Part shown: one piece after another, positions 35,816 to 44,698 of the stretch
Layout of the letters: each line of letters opens with the position of its first letter
Position numbering within the stretch: the stretch's first letter is position 1
Assembly (NCBI GenBank): GCA_010672165.1
Contig: JAAHHN010000014.1
Span: 1-57,592 of the forward strand
Direction of reading: 5' to 3'
Origin: Spirulina sp. SIO3F2
GTDB lineage: Bacteria; Cyanobacteriota; Cyanobacteriia; Cyanobacteriales; Spirulinaceae
DNA: 57,592 nt
The notes under the pieces: model-generated
Database searches by the model: none
Told to the model about the DNA's origin: nothing
The model's input: the letters and a program-made list of their open reading frames with translations, nothing else
Program-made: the position numbers and the translations under genes

Positions 35816-36962
35816 TAGGAGTTACGCATTGACAGAAAGAGCAAAAGATGATGAGAAGAGAGAAGGTGAGTGAAATCGAGCAATGCGTCAACGAAGCAAA
35901 GCCTCAACAGCGAAATGTAACTGTAGTCTGTACACATTATTCCTCCTGGCCGAACCGAAGTATGTCAGTTGTGTACGGTTAGGAGAAATCCTGGCAGAGG
36001 TGAGCCACGATAGTGTGAATCGTTTTCTGTTGAGGGAGTGTTACAAACCAGAAGATTTATTCAACGAAGTCAAAGAGGAGGTGGAGTTAGAAGCAGGAAT
36101 ATTGAGTGTAGACGATAGTGTTGAAGATAAACCGTATCGAGAGGTGGGGAAAAGTGCATTGGTGGGGTACTTTTGGTCTGGAAAACACAAAAGAACGGTC
36201 AAAGGGATTGACCTGACCACTTTGTACTACACAGACCCATCAGGTCGTTCCTATCCAGTCAACTATCGACTCTACGATAAACAGGAAGGGAAAACCAAAA
36301 ATGACGATTTCAGAGAAATGGTGATTGAGGTGCAGCAGTGGGGACTCAAACCCGCGTGGATAACGGGAGATAGTTGGTTCTCAAGCCTAGATAATCTGAA
36401 GTTCCTCAGAAACGAGGAAGTGGGTTTTCTGTTTGGGATTGCCAACAATCGTCAGGTTTCTTTGGAGCCAGGAAAGCTGGTACAAGTCCACACTTTAGAG
36501 ATTCCGCCGACAGGGTTGGTCGTATATCTGAAAAAATTTGGTTGGGTGAAGGTGTTTTGCCAGTCGTTCAAAAACGTGCGACGGTACTACATCTTATTCT
36601 CGCCTCATGCTCAGGGCACGACCGAGGCGAAATCAGAACAGCAACAGCTCACGCTTGTCCAATTCAAGCAGCTTCACGATAGCCATTGGCAGATTGAGTA
36701 TTTTCATCGGGTTATCAAGCAAGTTTGTAATATTGAACGCTTTTATGTCCGCCAGGAGCAGGCGATTCGCAATCATTTCTTTTGTGCTTTGCGGGCATTT
36801 ACCAAGTTGCAATCTCTGTCTATTCAAGGGGTCATACAGAATGCTTACGAGATATCCAGACAACTATTTATCCCGGTTATTCGTGAGTTCATCTGCACCT
36901 ATTCCACAGAGGCTACTTTTGCTTGACCATTTCTTCCCTTTTTTGTCAATGCGTAACTCCTA
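35816..36962 (+). mobile_element. Intact insertion sequence (about 1147 bp, DDE transposase)
   Basis: Perfect 19-bp terminal inverted repeats: TAGGAGTTACGCATTGACA at the left and its complement at 36944-36962. The flanks show a direct repeat TAAGTT (35810-35815 and 36963-36968) as target duplication, uncertain by one base. One transposase gene fills the element. Intact ends and duplication suggest a recent insertion. It sits between the cpcB upstream region and cpcL. Confidence 0.93.
35883..36926 (+). CDS. Transposase (IS701/IS4-like DDE family)
   Basis: 347 residues. The protein has the order ISxDSVNRFL-like N-terminus (EVSHDSVNRFLLRECYKPED), a first acidic site LSVDDSVEDKPY, GYFWSGKHKRTVKGIDL, a second acidic site WITGDSWFSS and a third region HWQIEYFHRVIKQ, the layout of an RNase-H-like DDE transposase. 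I recall similar cyanobacterial proteins labelled IS701, but the 1.1-kb size and 6-bp duplication are not a clean fit, so the family name is tentative. The N-terminus is a little short: a second frame opened by ATG at 35848 ends early, and an N-terminal frameshift cannot be excluded. Confidence 0.88.
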   Translation: MRQRSKASTAKCNCSLYTLFLLAEPKYVSCVRLGEILAEVSHDSVNRFLLRECYKPEDLFNEVKEEVELEAGILSVDDSVEDKPYREVGKSALVGYFWSGKHKRTVKGIDLTTLYYTDPSGRSYPVNYRLYDKQEGKTKNDDFREMVIEVQQWGLKPAWITGDSWFSSLDNLKFLRNEEVGFLFGIANNRQVSLEPGKLVQVHTLEIPPTGLVVYLKKFGWVKVFCQSFKNVRRYYILFSPHAQGTTEAKSEQQQLTLVQFKQLHDSHWQIEYFHRVIKQVCNIERFYVRQEQAIRNHFFCALRAFTKLQSLSIQGVIQNAYEISRQLFIPVIREFICTYSTEATFA

Positions 36963-37312
36963 TAAGTTATCGGAGTCTCCTCCTCCGATTGGTTAAACTC
37001 AAAGACTCAATCTCTATTGAAGAATGTGCACGATATGCACACATACCTGATCTAGGTAAAGAATCTGGGCGTCTGAGTCATTGATTGTAGCAACAGTTAA
37101 ACTTATGTTGCGAAAGTTGTCCGCAGAACAACAGAGTATGAGTAGAGTAAAGACTAAGCTTGTGCTCAGGACTGTTAGCAGGTTCGGCCTTGGGCTGCTC
37201 CGTAACGCTGTCGAGTTGATGATGCACTGTTCGACATTGCATTTCTGAGCCAAAAATTTAAAACTCAAGTTTTCCTATTCGCTTAAATCACACAAGGAGA
37301 TAATCTGAACAG

Positions 37313-38047
37313 ATGGCGTTACCCTTATTGAACTATTCACCTGTGACTCAAAACCAACGGGTTTTGGGATATGAGGTTGGTAGTGATGAACAAACCAACC
37401 TGATTGCTGTTGATGTTCCTCGGTCTGCTAATGATTACGATGAGATCATTCGGGCGGCCTATCGTCAGGTCTTCAATGAGCAACAACTTCTAGAAAGCAA
37501 CCGCCAAACGAGTTTGGAGTCCCAACTTCGTAATGGTCAGATTACAGTCCAACAGTTCATCCGTGGTTTGGTACTCTCCGATCCCTTTACAATCCGCAAC
37601 TATCAGTGCAATAACAACTACCGAATTGCTCAAATCTGTGTTCAGCGTCTTTTGGGTCGAGAGATTTACAATGAACAAGAAAAATACGCTTGGTCTGTTG
37701 TCCTCGCGACCAAAGGGTTAGCAGGTTTTGTAGATGCCTTGTTTGATAGCGAAGAATATCAAGCGAATTTTGGAAATAGTATTGTGCCTTACCAGCGGCG
37801 GCGGGTTGTGCCCCAGCACGATCGCGGTGATGTAACCTTTGCCCATACGCCACGCTACGGAGCTGATTACCGTAATCAGCTTCAAGCCATGGGACATTTC
37901 TCTGATTCAGCACAACGGTTAGTTGACTACGCACCCAAGCCCTGGCAAATGAGAGTTGCGTCTTTGGTGGCCACCTTGGGCATTGGTTCTTTAGTTGTCT
38001 TCCTGAGCTTGCTTGCTTTAGGGGCTTGGGGCATTATTTCCCTATAA
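37313..38047 (+). CDS. cpcL: Membrane-anchored rod linker CpcL (CpcG2-type)
   Basis: Links a phycocyanin rod directly to the thylakoid membrane in the rod-only CpcL phycobilisome, associated with photosystem I in studied species. 244 residues. Residues about 10-190 are a phycobilisome linker domain (ALPLLNYSPVTQNQRVLGYE, RAAYRQVFNEQQLL, QFIRGLVLSDPF, VQRLLGREIYNE, ALFDSEEYQANFG). The last 30 residues (VASLVATLGIGSLVVFLSLL and following) form a hydrophobic helix, the mark of CpcL as opposed to the core-binding CpcG. AAGGAG lies 12 bp before the ATG. A terminator follows at 38175. It is oriented away from cpcB with an insertion sequence between. Confidence 0.9.
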   Translation: MALPLLNYSPVTQNQRVLGYEVGSDEQTNLIAVDVPRSANDYDEIIRAAYRQVFNEQQLLESNRQTSLESQLRNGQITVQQFIRGLVLSDPFTIRNYQCNNNYRIAQICVQRLLGREIYNEQEKYAWSVVLATKGLAGFVDALFDSEEYQANFGNSIVPYQRRRVVPQHDRGDVTFAHTPRYGADYRNQLQAMGHFSDSAQRLVDYAPKPWQMRVASLVATLGIGSLVVFLSLLALGAWGIISL

Positions 38048-38174
38048 CCCTCTTTTGTCATATTGGGGTCAAACCCTCATTCTCTCGTTGGCTGTAACGG
38101 CGAGGATTCATTCAAAAATCCCGTAGTGACAAAAGCGGGATAATTTGTGGTCTAATGGGCCAGGACTTTTGGAT

Positions 38175-38211
38175 AGGGAAGGGTTTTAGACCTTTCCCTG
38201 TCTTGTTTTTT
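38175..38211 (+). terminator. Intrinsic terminator after cpcL
   Basis: Stem AGGGAAGGGT / ACCTTTCCCT (one G-U pair) with a 5-base loop TTTAG, followed by GTCTTGTTTTTT. About 130 bp after the cpcL stop and 18 bp before the end of the convergent thioesterase gene. Confidence 0.78.
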
Positions 38212-38228
38212 CTGGAGCTGTTAAAAAG

Positions 38229-38711
38229 TTAGCGTTGTGAGAATTTGGTCAACGCATCCTGCACAGTCGGAGGCAAACGGCGCATGATTTTGCCATTATC
38301 ACGATCGACTGCAACCAAAGTCACAAAGGCGGTAACACAGAGCGTATTCGTTGTATGTTCTTTGATTTGATACGCCCAGTTAATCCGAACTCCCGTCATC
38401 TCCAAAATGCGGGTGTTAATCATTGCTGTCGCTCCCATACGGAGGGCACGATGATAACGAATGGAGAGATCAACCACTGGCATATCACAGCCTAAACGCA
38501 CCAGTTCTGCATAATCAATGCCAATAGAGCGGAGACATTCCACTCGTGCTTCTTCCATCCAAGTCAGATAAGTGCCATGCCAGACAATCCCTGCATAGTC
38601 AGTGTGATGGGGATGTACCCGAACCGGATATTCAAACCAGTTTTCAGCGGTGGTTTGTAGAGCAGGGTCTTCGGTGAGTGCTGTAGTGGCAGGTAGTTGG
38701 GGTTGCGTCAT
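38229..38711 (-). CDS. Acyl-CoA thioesterase (4HBT / YbgC-like hotdog fold)
   Basis: 160 residues with the 4-hydroxybenzoyl-CoA thioesterase signature HPHHTDYAGIVWHGTYLTWM, including the catalytic Asp. In cyanobacteria a protein of this group hydrolyses 1,4-dihydroxy-2-naphthoyl-CoA in phylloquinone synthesis, and this gene is a candidate for that role; YbgC-type short-chain thioesterase is the other option. The N-terminal 25 residues before the hotdog domain are variable (TTALTEDPALQTT). A family-1 element lies 36 bp upstream, in the promoter region. Confidence 0.82.
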   Translation of the reverse strand: MTQPQLPATTALTEDPALQTTAENWFEYPVRVHPHHTDYAGIVWHGTYLTWMEEARVECLRSIGIDYAELVRLGCDMPVVDLSIRYHRALRMGATAMINTRILEMTGVRINWAYQIKEHTTNTLCVTAFVTLVAVDRDNGKIMRRLPPTVQDALTKFSQR

Positions 38712-38747
38712 GAGTAAAAATCAATGGCGGTATTGTGGTTCCATTTA

Positions 38748-38879
38748 GGGGCTATCGTCGTTTAGAGTCGTTTAGAATTTAAACTCTTGCTATGACTAAC
38801 TTACAACTCCTTTTCCTATTTTTGAGGTCGGGCGTTCTATTTTTTTGTCAAAATTCTGGTGTTAACTGACAGCAAGCCC
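38748..38879. mobile_element. MITE-like element, family 1, copy E (132 bp)
   Basis: Starts GGGGCTATCGTCGTTTAG and ends AACTGACAGCAAGCCC, with TA on both sides (38746-38747 and 38880-38881). Same orientation as copy D. The sequence has a local duplication near its left end (GTCGTTTAGAGTCGTTTAGA). It fills most of the gap between tmk and the thioesterase gene. Confidence 0.87.
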
Positions 38880-38937
38880 TAGATGATGGGTCAGTCATGA
38901 ACTGTCAATGGGTTAGTACAGTTGGTTTGAGATGAGG

Positions 38938-39570
38938 TTATCCTCCTAATCCAAGACGTTCAGCCAAATGGAATTGAATCTCTGTCTGAATCTGTTGAAC
39001 TGTCTGGGTTGCATCAATCGGGATAATCCGGTCAGGAAATTGCTGTGCTAAAGCAGCAAAACCAGCTTGTACACGCTGATGAAAGTCCACATCAGCCCGC
39101 TCAATACGATCGCCTGAAATATTTTTCTGAGAACGGCCCAGTCCAGTACTAACATCTAAATCTAACCAAAAGGTTAGATCGCTGGTGAGACCCCCTGTGG
39201 CAATGGTATTGAGTTGCTCGATCACTTGACGTTCTATTCCCCGGCCATAATGCTGATAAGCCAGGGTTGAGTCGGTGTAGCGATCGCATAACACAATAGT
39301 GTTTTGGTCAAGGGCCGGCTGCAAAACGGTCTGCACGTGTTCAGCGCGATCGGCAGCAAATAGCAACAATTCGGTGCGATCGTTCATCGGACTATCATGG
39401 AGCAGTAGCTGGCGCAGACTTTGACCCAATTTTGTCCCCCCTGGTTCACGGGTTACTTGTACAGAAACATTAACTTGGTTTTGTAGATAAGCCGCGGTCA
39501 AGCGGATTTGTGTGGTTTTACCTGCACCTTCAACCCCTTCAAAAACGATGAATCGTCCAACTTGTGTCAT
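38938..39570 (-). CDS. tmk: Thymidylate kinase
   Basis: Phosphorylates dTMP to dTDP with ATP. 210 residues, normal length. The P-loop is FEGVEGAGKTTQ near residue 9, the TREPGG loop is at about 40, the DRY motif with substrate contacts is LCDRYTDSTLAYQHYGRG near residue 94, and the lid region is GLGRSQKNISGDRIE near 142. Complete and uninterrupted. The neighbours are not DNA-metabolism genes, and no operon partner is evident. Confidence 0.95.
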   Translation of the reverse strand: MTQVGRFIVFEGVEGAGKTTQIRLTAAYLQNQVNVSVQVTREPGGTKLGQSLRQLLLHDSPMNDRTELLLFAADRAEHVQTVLQPALDQNTIVLCDRYTDSTLAYQHYGRGIERQVIEQLNTIATGGLTSDLTFWLDLDVSTGLGRSQKNISGDRIERADVDFHQRVQAGFAALAQQFPDRIIPIDATQTVQQIQTEIQFHLAERLGLGG

Positions 39571-39779
39571 AGCGATAGTTGTGGTTCACAAGAGACACCC
39601 AGCATACTGTTTCCGGCAAGCGCTCCAGTTCAATAGTCAAATCTGAGCTACACTAACATTTTCTGGAAAAACACGCTAAAGTGGCTGCAAGAGGAATCCA
39701 AATTTTTCTCCCAATTTGCTATTGCCCCTGAGTTGAGTACTGGTGAGATCAGTTGTTGTTCTAGGTGAAATTGTAGGTT

Positions 39780-40112
39780 ATGGCACGTTATTCTTGTTCC
39801 TTCTATAGCCCACAACCTGCGGGAACCCTTCGGCAGCATTTAAGCCAAGCCTTAAAAGCGTGCAACTTTGAAGTCATCCACGATGATCCCGAGTATATTG
39901 TGGGGCGAGAAATACCGGGTCGCGTTGCGTATAGTAAGTTGGTTGTTGTTGAAGCTTTAGTTGATAAGCCTGAGCAGGGGCGGGGACAAGCTAAAATCAA
40001 TTGTGTTCTTAAGAACGAAGAGCTGCCCCTACGGCAAGACAATCATTGTCGCCAAGTTTTCGATATCTTTAAGCGTGCGGTGCAAGAGCGTACGTCCTGG
40101 CAGCTCACCTAA
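39780..40112 (+). CDS. Conserved small cyanobacterial protein of unknown function
   Basis: 110 residues; no signal peptide and no membrane segment. The start MARYSCSFYSPQPAGTLRQH and central HDDPEYIVGREIPGRVAYSK suggest a compact alpha/beta domain. The two cysteines near the C-terminal half (INCVLKNEE, NHCRQVFD) do not form a metal motif. I do not recognise a named family. Codon structure, the 170-bp clear upstream region and the intact domain-like pattern support a real gene; it converges with the FHA gene at 28 bp. Confidence 0.68.
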   Translation: MARYSCSFYSPQPAGTLRQHLSQALKACNFEVIHDDPEYIVGREIPGRVAYSKLVVVEALVDKPEQGRGQAKINCVLKNEELPLRQDNHCRQVFDIFKRAVQERTSWQLT

Positions 40113-40140
40113 GCGAACCATTTGACTCGGAGCAATTAGC

Positions 40141-40617
40141 TTAAGAATCAGCAGGCTGTTCCCAATTCACTTCCTCAGTATCACCTGACATCATTGCTGG
40201 ATCAATTAAGGTGATATCAAATGGGTCCTCACTCCCTGTAATGTTTACATTATCATTGGTAACTGCCTTGTCTGTCTGTCGTGCTTGATAAGTTGCCCAG
40301 ACCTGGGGGCCAAAAACCACTTGATCGCCATGCTTGAGGCGATGCTGTGATTGCTTTTTGCCATTCACCATCAAACCATTGACGCTGGGATGCCCCTGAG
40401 TATCACCATCCACAATAAGATAGGTGAAACTGCCATCCCCCTTGGCTTGGCGACGTAAAATGGCATGGTGTCGAGAAACAAACAATGATGCCAAATAAAT
40501 ATCACAATTGCGATCGCGTCCAATTATGTAAGAGGATTCGACTAACGGGACAGCACGTTGCCCTTGACCATCCTCGATAATGAAGAGATGTTCAGCCAAT
40601 GGTTTTGATCCGTTCAT
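40141..40617 (-). CDS. FHA-domain protein
   Basis: 158 residues from the chosen ATG. Residues about 25-105 make an FHA phosphothreonine-binding domain: SYIIGRDRNCDIYLAS, then VSRHHAILRR, then PSVNGLMVNGKK and LKHGDQVVFG, which include the Gly-Arg, Ser-x-x-His and Asn-Gly residues that contact phosphothreonine. The acidic C-terminal tail (EDPFDITLIDPA, SGDTEEVNWEQP) contains threonines that a Ser/Thr kinase could use. An upstream in-frame start at 40707 adds a 30-residue segment without family similarity. A Ser/Thr kinase gene lies 4 kb away; a functional link is only possible. Confidence 0.88.
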   Translation of the reverse strand: MNGSKPLAEHLFIIEDGQGQRAVPLVESSYIIGRDRNCDIYLASLFVSRHHAILRRQAKGDGSFTYLIVDGDTQGHPSVNGLMVNGKKQSQHRLKHGDQVVFGPQVWATYQARQTDKAVTNDNVNITGSEDPFDITLIDPAMMSGDTEEVNWEQPADS

Positions 40618-40742
40618 GTAGATTATGCACCAAGTGGAGGGTGTGCGAAACACAGTCTGAAATTTATCGAACTGCTGAGTTTTGATGTAAACCATCAAAC
40701 AGTCCAAGCAAGACCATGACCTGGTTCTATTGTGTCATACCC

Positions 40743-43139
40743 TTATTCAGAATGTTGAGTGAATGTTATTGGTGGGTCTTTGACATCTGAATGTTGTAGC
40801 AGAAGGGAATTGGCAACAACGGCAATGGAACTACTGGCCATCAGGGCTCCGGCAAGGGGTGGGGTTAGCATAATAGTTGTTATGGGGATAAACACCCCTG
40901 CCGCAAGGGGCAGTAGCACCAGATTATACCCCAAGGCCCAAATGAGATTCTGCCGAATTTTAGTAAAAGTGACACGACTGATTTTCAGCGCTCGGTTCAA
41001 TAAACCGAGTTGTGGCGTTGCTGCTGTCGCTGACCCCAGCAGGAGTACATCCGCTGTCTCTAAAGCAATATCTGTAGCGGTTTGGACAGTAATCCCCACA
41101 TCAGCTTGCACCAAGGCGGGGGCATCATTGATGCCATCGCCAACCATGGCAACACAATGTTGGGTTTGGAGTTGGTTAATAACTTCAGCTTTTGCTGCTG
41201 GGAGCACACCAGCATATATCTCCGCTATCCCCAACTGAGCCGCGATCGCCTCTACCACAGCTTGGCGATCACCGCTGATGAGTACCGTGCGAATCCCGTT
41301 TTGATGTAATTGCTCCAGCATCGCTGGGGCATCAGGACGGATGGGATCACTCAGGGCGATCGCACCGACAAACTGATGCGTTGTTGCACAATAAACAAGC
41401 GTCTGAGCGAACGACTGTTCCAGACGTTCGACCCAGGCCATGTCTAGCTGAATATCATGTTGCTCAAGCCAAGCACGGTTGCCGAGAATCACCTCAACCC
41501 AGGAACGCTCGGGTGTTTGCACTTGGGCACGAATTCCTTGACCCGGAGTTAGGGAGAAGGTTTGGGTTGGTAATAGATCAAGTTGTTGTTGATGAGCGCT
41601 CTGCAAAATCGCTTGCGCTAGGGGATGCTCACTTCCCTGCTCAACGCTGGCTGCATATTGCAGTAACTGTTGTTCAGTCCAATGGGTCACGGGCCAAAGT
41701 TGACTGACTTGGGGTTGACCTTGCGTTAGTGTACCGGTTTTGTCAAAAACTACACAATCAACGCGCTGAAGGGTTTCTAAACTATCTCCGCCCTTAAAAA
41801 CAATACCCTGTTGGGCCGCAACGCCCGTTCCCACCAGAATGGCAGTGGGGGTCGCAAGGCCGAGCGCACAGGGACAAGCAACAACTAAAACTGTAATCGC
41901 TAGCTTTAGCGCCAACATGACTGGCGGTATTTCTGAAGGCAGCCAAGCAGGTTGCATTATTGGAATCATGCCATCCCAAACGCCAAACGTAATGATTGCG
42001 ATCGCCAAAACCCCATAGGCAAAGTAACCCGCTGCCTTATCGGTCAAATTCTGGATCGGTGCTTTACGGGCTTGAGCGGCTTCAACCGTTGCAATAATCT
42101 GGGCAAGCACCGTATCTGAACCTGTTTGAGTGACTTGCACTGCGATAGTCCCTGCTTGGTTGAGGGTTCCGGCTACAACGCGATCGCCTCGAATCTTATC
42201 AACTAATATCGATTCTCCCGTGAGCATAGACTCATCAACTTGGGTTTGGCCAGTAGTGATAACACCATCAACTGGAATTTTCTCGCCCGGCAGCACTCGA
42301 ATCCAGTCTCCCACCTGTACCGTCTGCACGGGGATTTCAATCCCCGTTTCTTGGCTGCTGAGATTCGCTTGGATAATCCGTGCTGTGGCAGGTTGTAATG
42401 CAAATAGTTGTTGGAGAGAACGGCTTGCTTTCTGGCGCACTCGACCCTCTAAGGTGCGTCCGAGGAAAATAAAGCCCAACAACATAACGGGTTCATCAAA
42501 GAAGCATTCCCAACCCAGCCCTGGCCAAACCAAAGCAGCGCAACTGGCAAGATAGGCACTCAGGGTGCCCAGAGCCACCAACGTGTTCATATTGGGGAGA
42601 CGATACCAGAGGCTGCGGAACCCATCGATTAAAATGTCGCGGCCAGGAATAAGTAAGGCTAAGGTCGCCACCAGCCAATGGCTGAAAATGTGACTCAGTA
42701 GAGGAATAGCTGGTCCCCCCCAGTGATGCCAATGACCCAGACCAGAAAACAGCAACAGAAGTGCCGCGATCGCTAAACGACGCTGTTGGGCAGTTTGTTC
42801 ATTGCGATCGCGCTCCAGCCAATTGGGTGGGTTATCCCGAGCATCTTGGGCCGATCGGGGTTGGCTCGGAAATCCACGGTTGGAGAGATGCGTTGCTAAG
42901 GCCGCCGGATCAGTTTGGGTCGCATCATATTCAACAACGGCAAGGGCAGTGAGGAGGTTAACCTTCGCACTCTGCACACCGGGTTGCTGTTTAAGTTGAC
43001 GTTCTACTGCATTCACACAGCCTGCACATTGCATTCCAGTCACCTCCAATGTTGTCAGGAGGGGGTTAGATGCGGTGGGAACTGCTGTTGGTGCAGAAGG
43101 TGAAGTGACAACAGACGGCATGGTGGAATCAAGATGCAA
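40743..43139 (-). CDS. Copper-transporting P-type ATPase (P1B-1)
   Basis: 798 residues. An N-terminal heavy-metal-associated domain has the Cu(I) site [16 protein letters not shown] near residue 34. Eight transmembrane helices are expected; helix 6 holds [10 protein letters not shown]. Catalytic motifs: phosphorylated Asp in [22 protein letters not shown] (HP motif), TGES loop ([11 protein letters not shown]) and [15 protein letters not shown]. Cyanobacteria have two such pumps: CtaA (import across the plasma membrane) and PacS (into the thylakoid, for plastocyanin); I cannot tell which this is. The gene is divergent from gcvT with 111 bp between. No copper chaperone gene (atx1) is adjacent. 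Confidence 0.93.
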   Translation of the reverse strand: MHLDSTMPSVVTSPSAPTAVPTASNPLLTTLEVTGMQCAGCVNAVERQLKQQPGVQSAKVNLLTALAVVEYDATQTDPAALATHLSNRGFPSQPRSAQDARDNPPNWLERDRNEQTAQQRRLAIAALLLLFSGLGHWHHWGGPAIPLLSHIFSHWLVATLALLIPGRDILIDGFRSLWYRLPNMNTLVALGTLSAYLASCAALVWPGLGWECFFDEPVMLLGFIFLGRTLEGRVRQKASRSLQQLFALQPATARIIQANLSSQETGIEIPVQTVQVGDWIRVLPGEKIPVDGVITTGQTQVDESMLTGESILVDKIRGDRVVAGTLNQAGTIAVQVTQTGSDTVLAQIIATVEAAQARKAPIQNLTDKAAGYFAYGVLAIAIITFGVWDGMIPIMQPAWLPSEIPPVMLALKLAITVLVVACPCALGLATPTAILVGTGVAAQQGIVFKGGDSLETLQRVDCVVFDKTGTLTQGQPQVSQLWPVTHWTEQQLLQYAASVEQGSEHPLAQAILQSAHQQQLDLLPTQTFSLTPGQGIRAQVQTPERSWVEVILGNRAWLEQHDIQLDMAWVERLEQSFAQTLVYCATTHQFVGAIALSDPIRPDAPAMLEQLHQNGIRTVLISGDRQAVVEAIAAQLGIAEIYAGVLPAAKAEVINQLQTQHCVAMVGDGINDAPALVQADVGITVQTATDIALETADVLLLGSATAATPQLGLLNRALKISRVTFTKIRQNLIWALGYNLVLLPLAAGVFIPITTIMLTPPLAGALMASSSIAVVANSLLLQHSDVKDPPITFTQHSE

Positions 43140-43250
43140 AGGTGACGCTTTCTATGTATAGCACTCCGCAGTATGGTGTAGGGTATCGGCAACGCGTTGC
43201 TTAAATTTGTTTGCGTTTCTGAACAGTTCTCGTTGAATTATTTTTAACCC

Positions 43251-44360
43251 ATGCATTCCAACGGCCGAAAAACCCCTTTGTTTGACCTGATTGTCGCCCA
43301 GAAAGCACGCTTGACCGAGTTTGCAGGCTGGGTCATGCCGATTCAGTTTGCAGGCCTCCGCCAAGAGCATGAAGCGGTTCGCACCCGCGTCGGGGCATTT
43401 GATATTTCCCATATGGCGAAATTTCAGTTACAGGGAACTCAGATTTTAGCTGCGCTCGAAACGCTTGTGCCGACGGATTTAAGTGGGCTACAGTCGGGTC
43501 AGGCTCAATACACCGTGCTCCTCAATCCAGAGGGTGGCGTGATTGATGACATCATCATCTATGCTCAGGGTGAGCAAGCTGCTGTCATTATTGCCAATGC
43601 GGCAACCCATGATGGGGATTGGGCTTGGTTACAAGAGCAGTTAACGCCCCAAGGTATTCGTTTAACAGATGTTTCGGACGATCGCGTCTTGATCGCCCTC
43701 CAAGGCCCTCAAGCCGCTACAACATTGCAAGCCTTACTGCCTGCGGATGTGGATTTGTCTAAGCTATCTGCCTTTAGTCACCTCACCACACAGCTAGGCG
43801 GTGAGACCATTTTTTTGGCTCGTACTGGCTATACAGGTGAAGATGGCTTTGAAATTATGGCCCCTCCTGAAGCCGGCCGCCAACTCTGGCGATCGCTGAT
43901 GGAAGTGGGGGTTACGCCCTGTGGTTTGGGGGCACGGGATACCCTCCGGCTTGAAGCCGCTATGGCGCTCTATGGTCAGGATTTAGATGATCAAACAACG
44001 CCACTAGAAGCCGGACTGCGTTGGCTGGTGCATTTAGAACGCAAAGGTGATTTTATCGGTCGTGCAGCGCTGGAGCGCCAAAAAGCAGAAGGGCTGCCAC
44101 GCCGCTTGGTGGGTCTGGAAATGCAAGGTCGGCATATTGCCCGCCATGACTATCTCGTGCAAGTCAATGGAGAGACAGTTGGAATGGTGACCAGTGGCAC
44201 CCTCTCACCCACTCTCGGGAAGGCGATCGCCTTGGCCTACGTTCCCTCAGCCCAAGGAAAAGTCGGTAAAACCGTAGATGTGGTCATCCGCGGAAAGACT
44301 TACCTCGCTAAAGTGGTCAAAAAACCCTTTTACCGCTCCCCTAATCGTCCACAGAAATAA
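43251..44360 (+). CDS. gcvT: Aminomethyltransferase (glycine cleavage T protein)
   Basis: T protein of the glycine cleavage system: it releases ammonia from the aminomethyl-lipoyl H protein and passes the methylene group to tetrahydrofolate. 369 residues, standard. It opens RKTPLFDLIVAQKARLTEFAGW (start of the folate domain); GAFDISHMAKF, the GYTGEDGFEIM loop and the LGARDTLRLEAAMALYGQ stretch with the catalytic Asp are present. The C-terminal barrel ends IRGKTYLAKVVKKPFY. gcvH and gcvP are not in the window. No glycine riboswitch is visible upstream. Confidence 0.95.
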   Translation: MHSNGRKTPLFDLIVAQKARLTEFAGWVMPIQFAGLRQEHEAVRTRVGAFDISHMAKFQLQGTQILAALETLVPTDLSGLQSGQAQYTVLLNPEGGVIDDIIIYAQGEQAAVIIANAATHDGDWAWLQEQLTPQGIRLTDVSDDRVLIALQGPQAATTLQALLPADVDLSKLSAFSHLTTQLGGETIFLARTGYTGEDGFEIMAPPEAGRQLWRSLMEVGVTPCGLGARDTLRLEAAMALYGQDLDDQTTPLEAGLRWLVHLERKGDFIGRAALERQKAEGLPRRLVGLEMQGRHIARHDYLVQVNGETVGMVTSGTLSPTLGKAIALAYVPSAQGKVGKTVDVVIRGKTYLAKVVKKPFYRSPNRPQK

Positions 44361-44370
44361 TGATTGATTG

Positions 44371-44698
44371 AGAGCGTGTTGTCAGTTAACACCAGAAGAC
44401 TTGTGGGATAAGCGATAGAGCGCCCGACCCGAAATAGAGATAGTAGACTAGTTCTATTTCTCCAGAGAAAATCTAAAATCCCTTATAGGGGCGGGTTTTC
44501 CCCGCCCAGCGCTGACTGAAGAGATCAATCTAGGTTTGTTCAACACACTGTCTGGGTCAGGAGACCTGACCCCTACGGGAGAACCGTTGAGATTTTCTTT
44601 TTTCTCTCCCTAAATGAAACCAACCTAAACCCCAAAACAGAGAGAGGGGCGATAAGTCAGTCACAGCGAGAGATTGAACTCTAATTAACGACAGCCTC
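44371..44698. mobile_element. MITE-like element, family 1, copy F, interrupted
   Basis: Left part AGCGTGTTGTCAGTTAACACC through GAGCGCCCGACCC and right part ACAGCGAGAGATTGAACTCTAATTAACGACAGCCTC match copy A. Between about 44449 and 44640 lies unrelated sequence, itself an inverted-repeat unit. The right flank TA (44699-44700) is part of the stop codon of the SpkB-like kinase. Confidence 0.78.
44449..44640. mobile_element. Inverted-repeat insert inside family-1 copy F
   Basis: About 190 bp. The left side holds CTCCAGAGAAAATCTAAA and the right side GAGATTTTCTTTTTTCTCTC, imperfect inverted repeats. Two strong hairpins lie between (GGGGCGGGTTTTCCCCGCCC and GGGTCAGGAGACCTGACCC). Boundaries are uncertain. 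Only one copy is seen in the window, so its mobility is an inference from its position. Confidence 0.5.

Noticed and set aside
37014-37268. 84-codon minus-strand frame upstream of cpcL
   Set aside because: No ribosome-binding site and no family; probably leader and promoter DNA of cpcL or flank of the insertion sequence.
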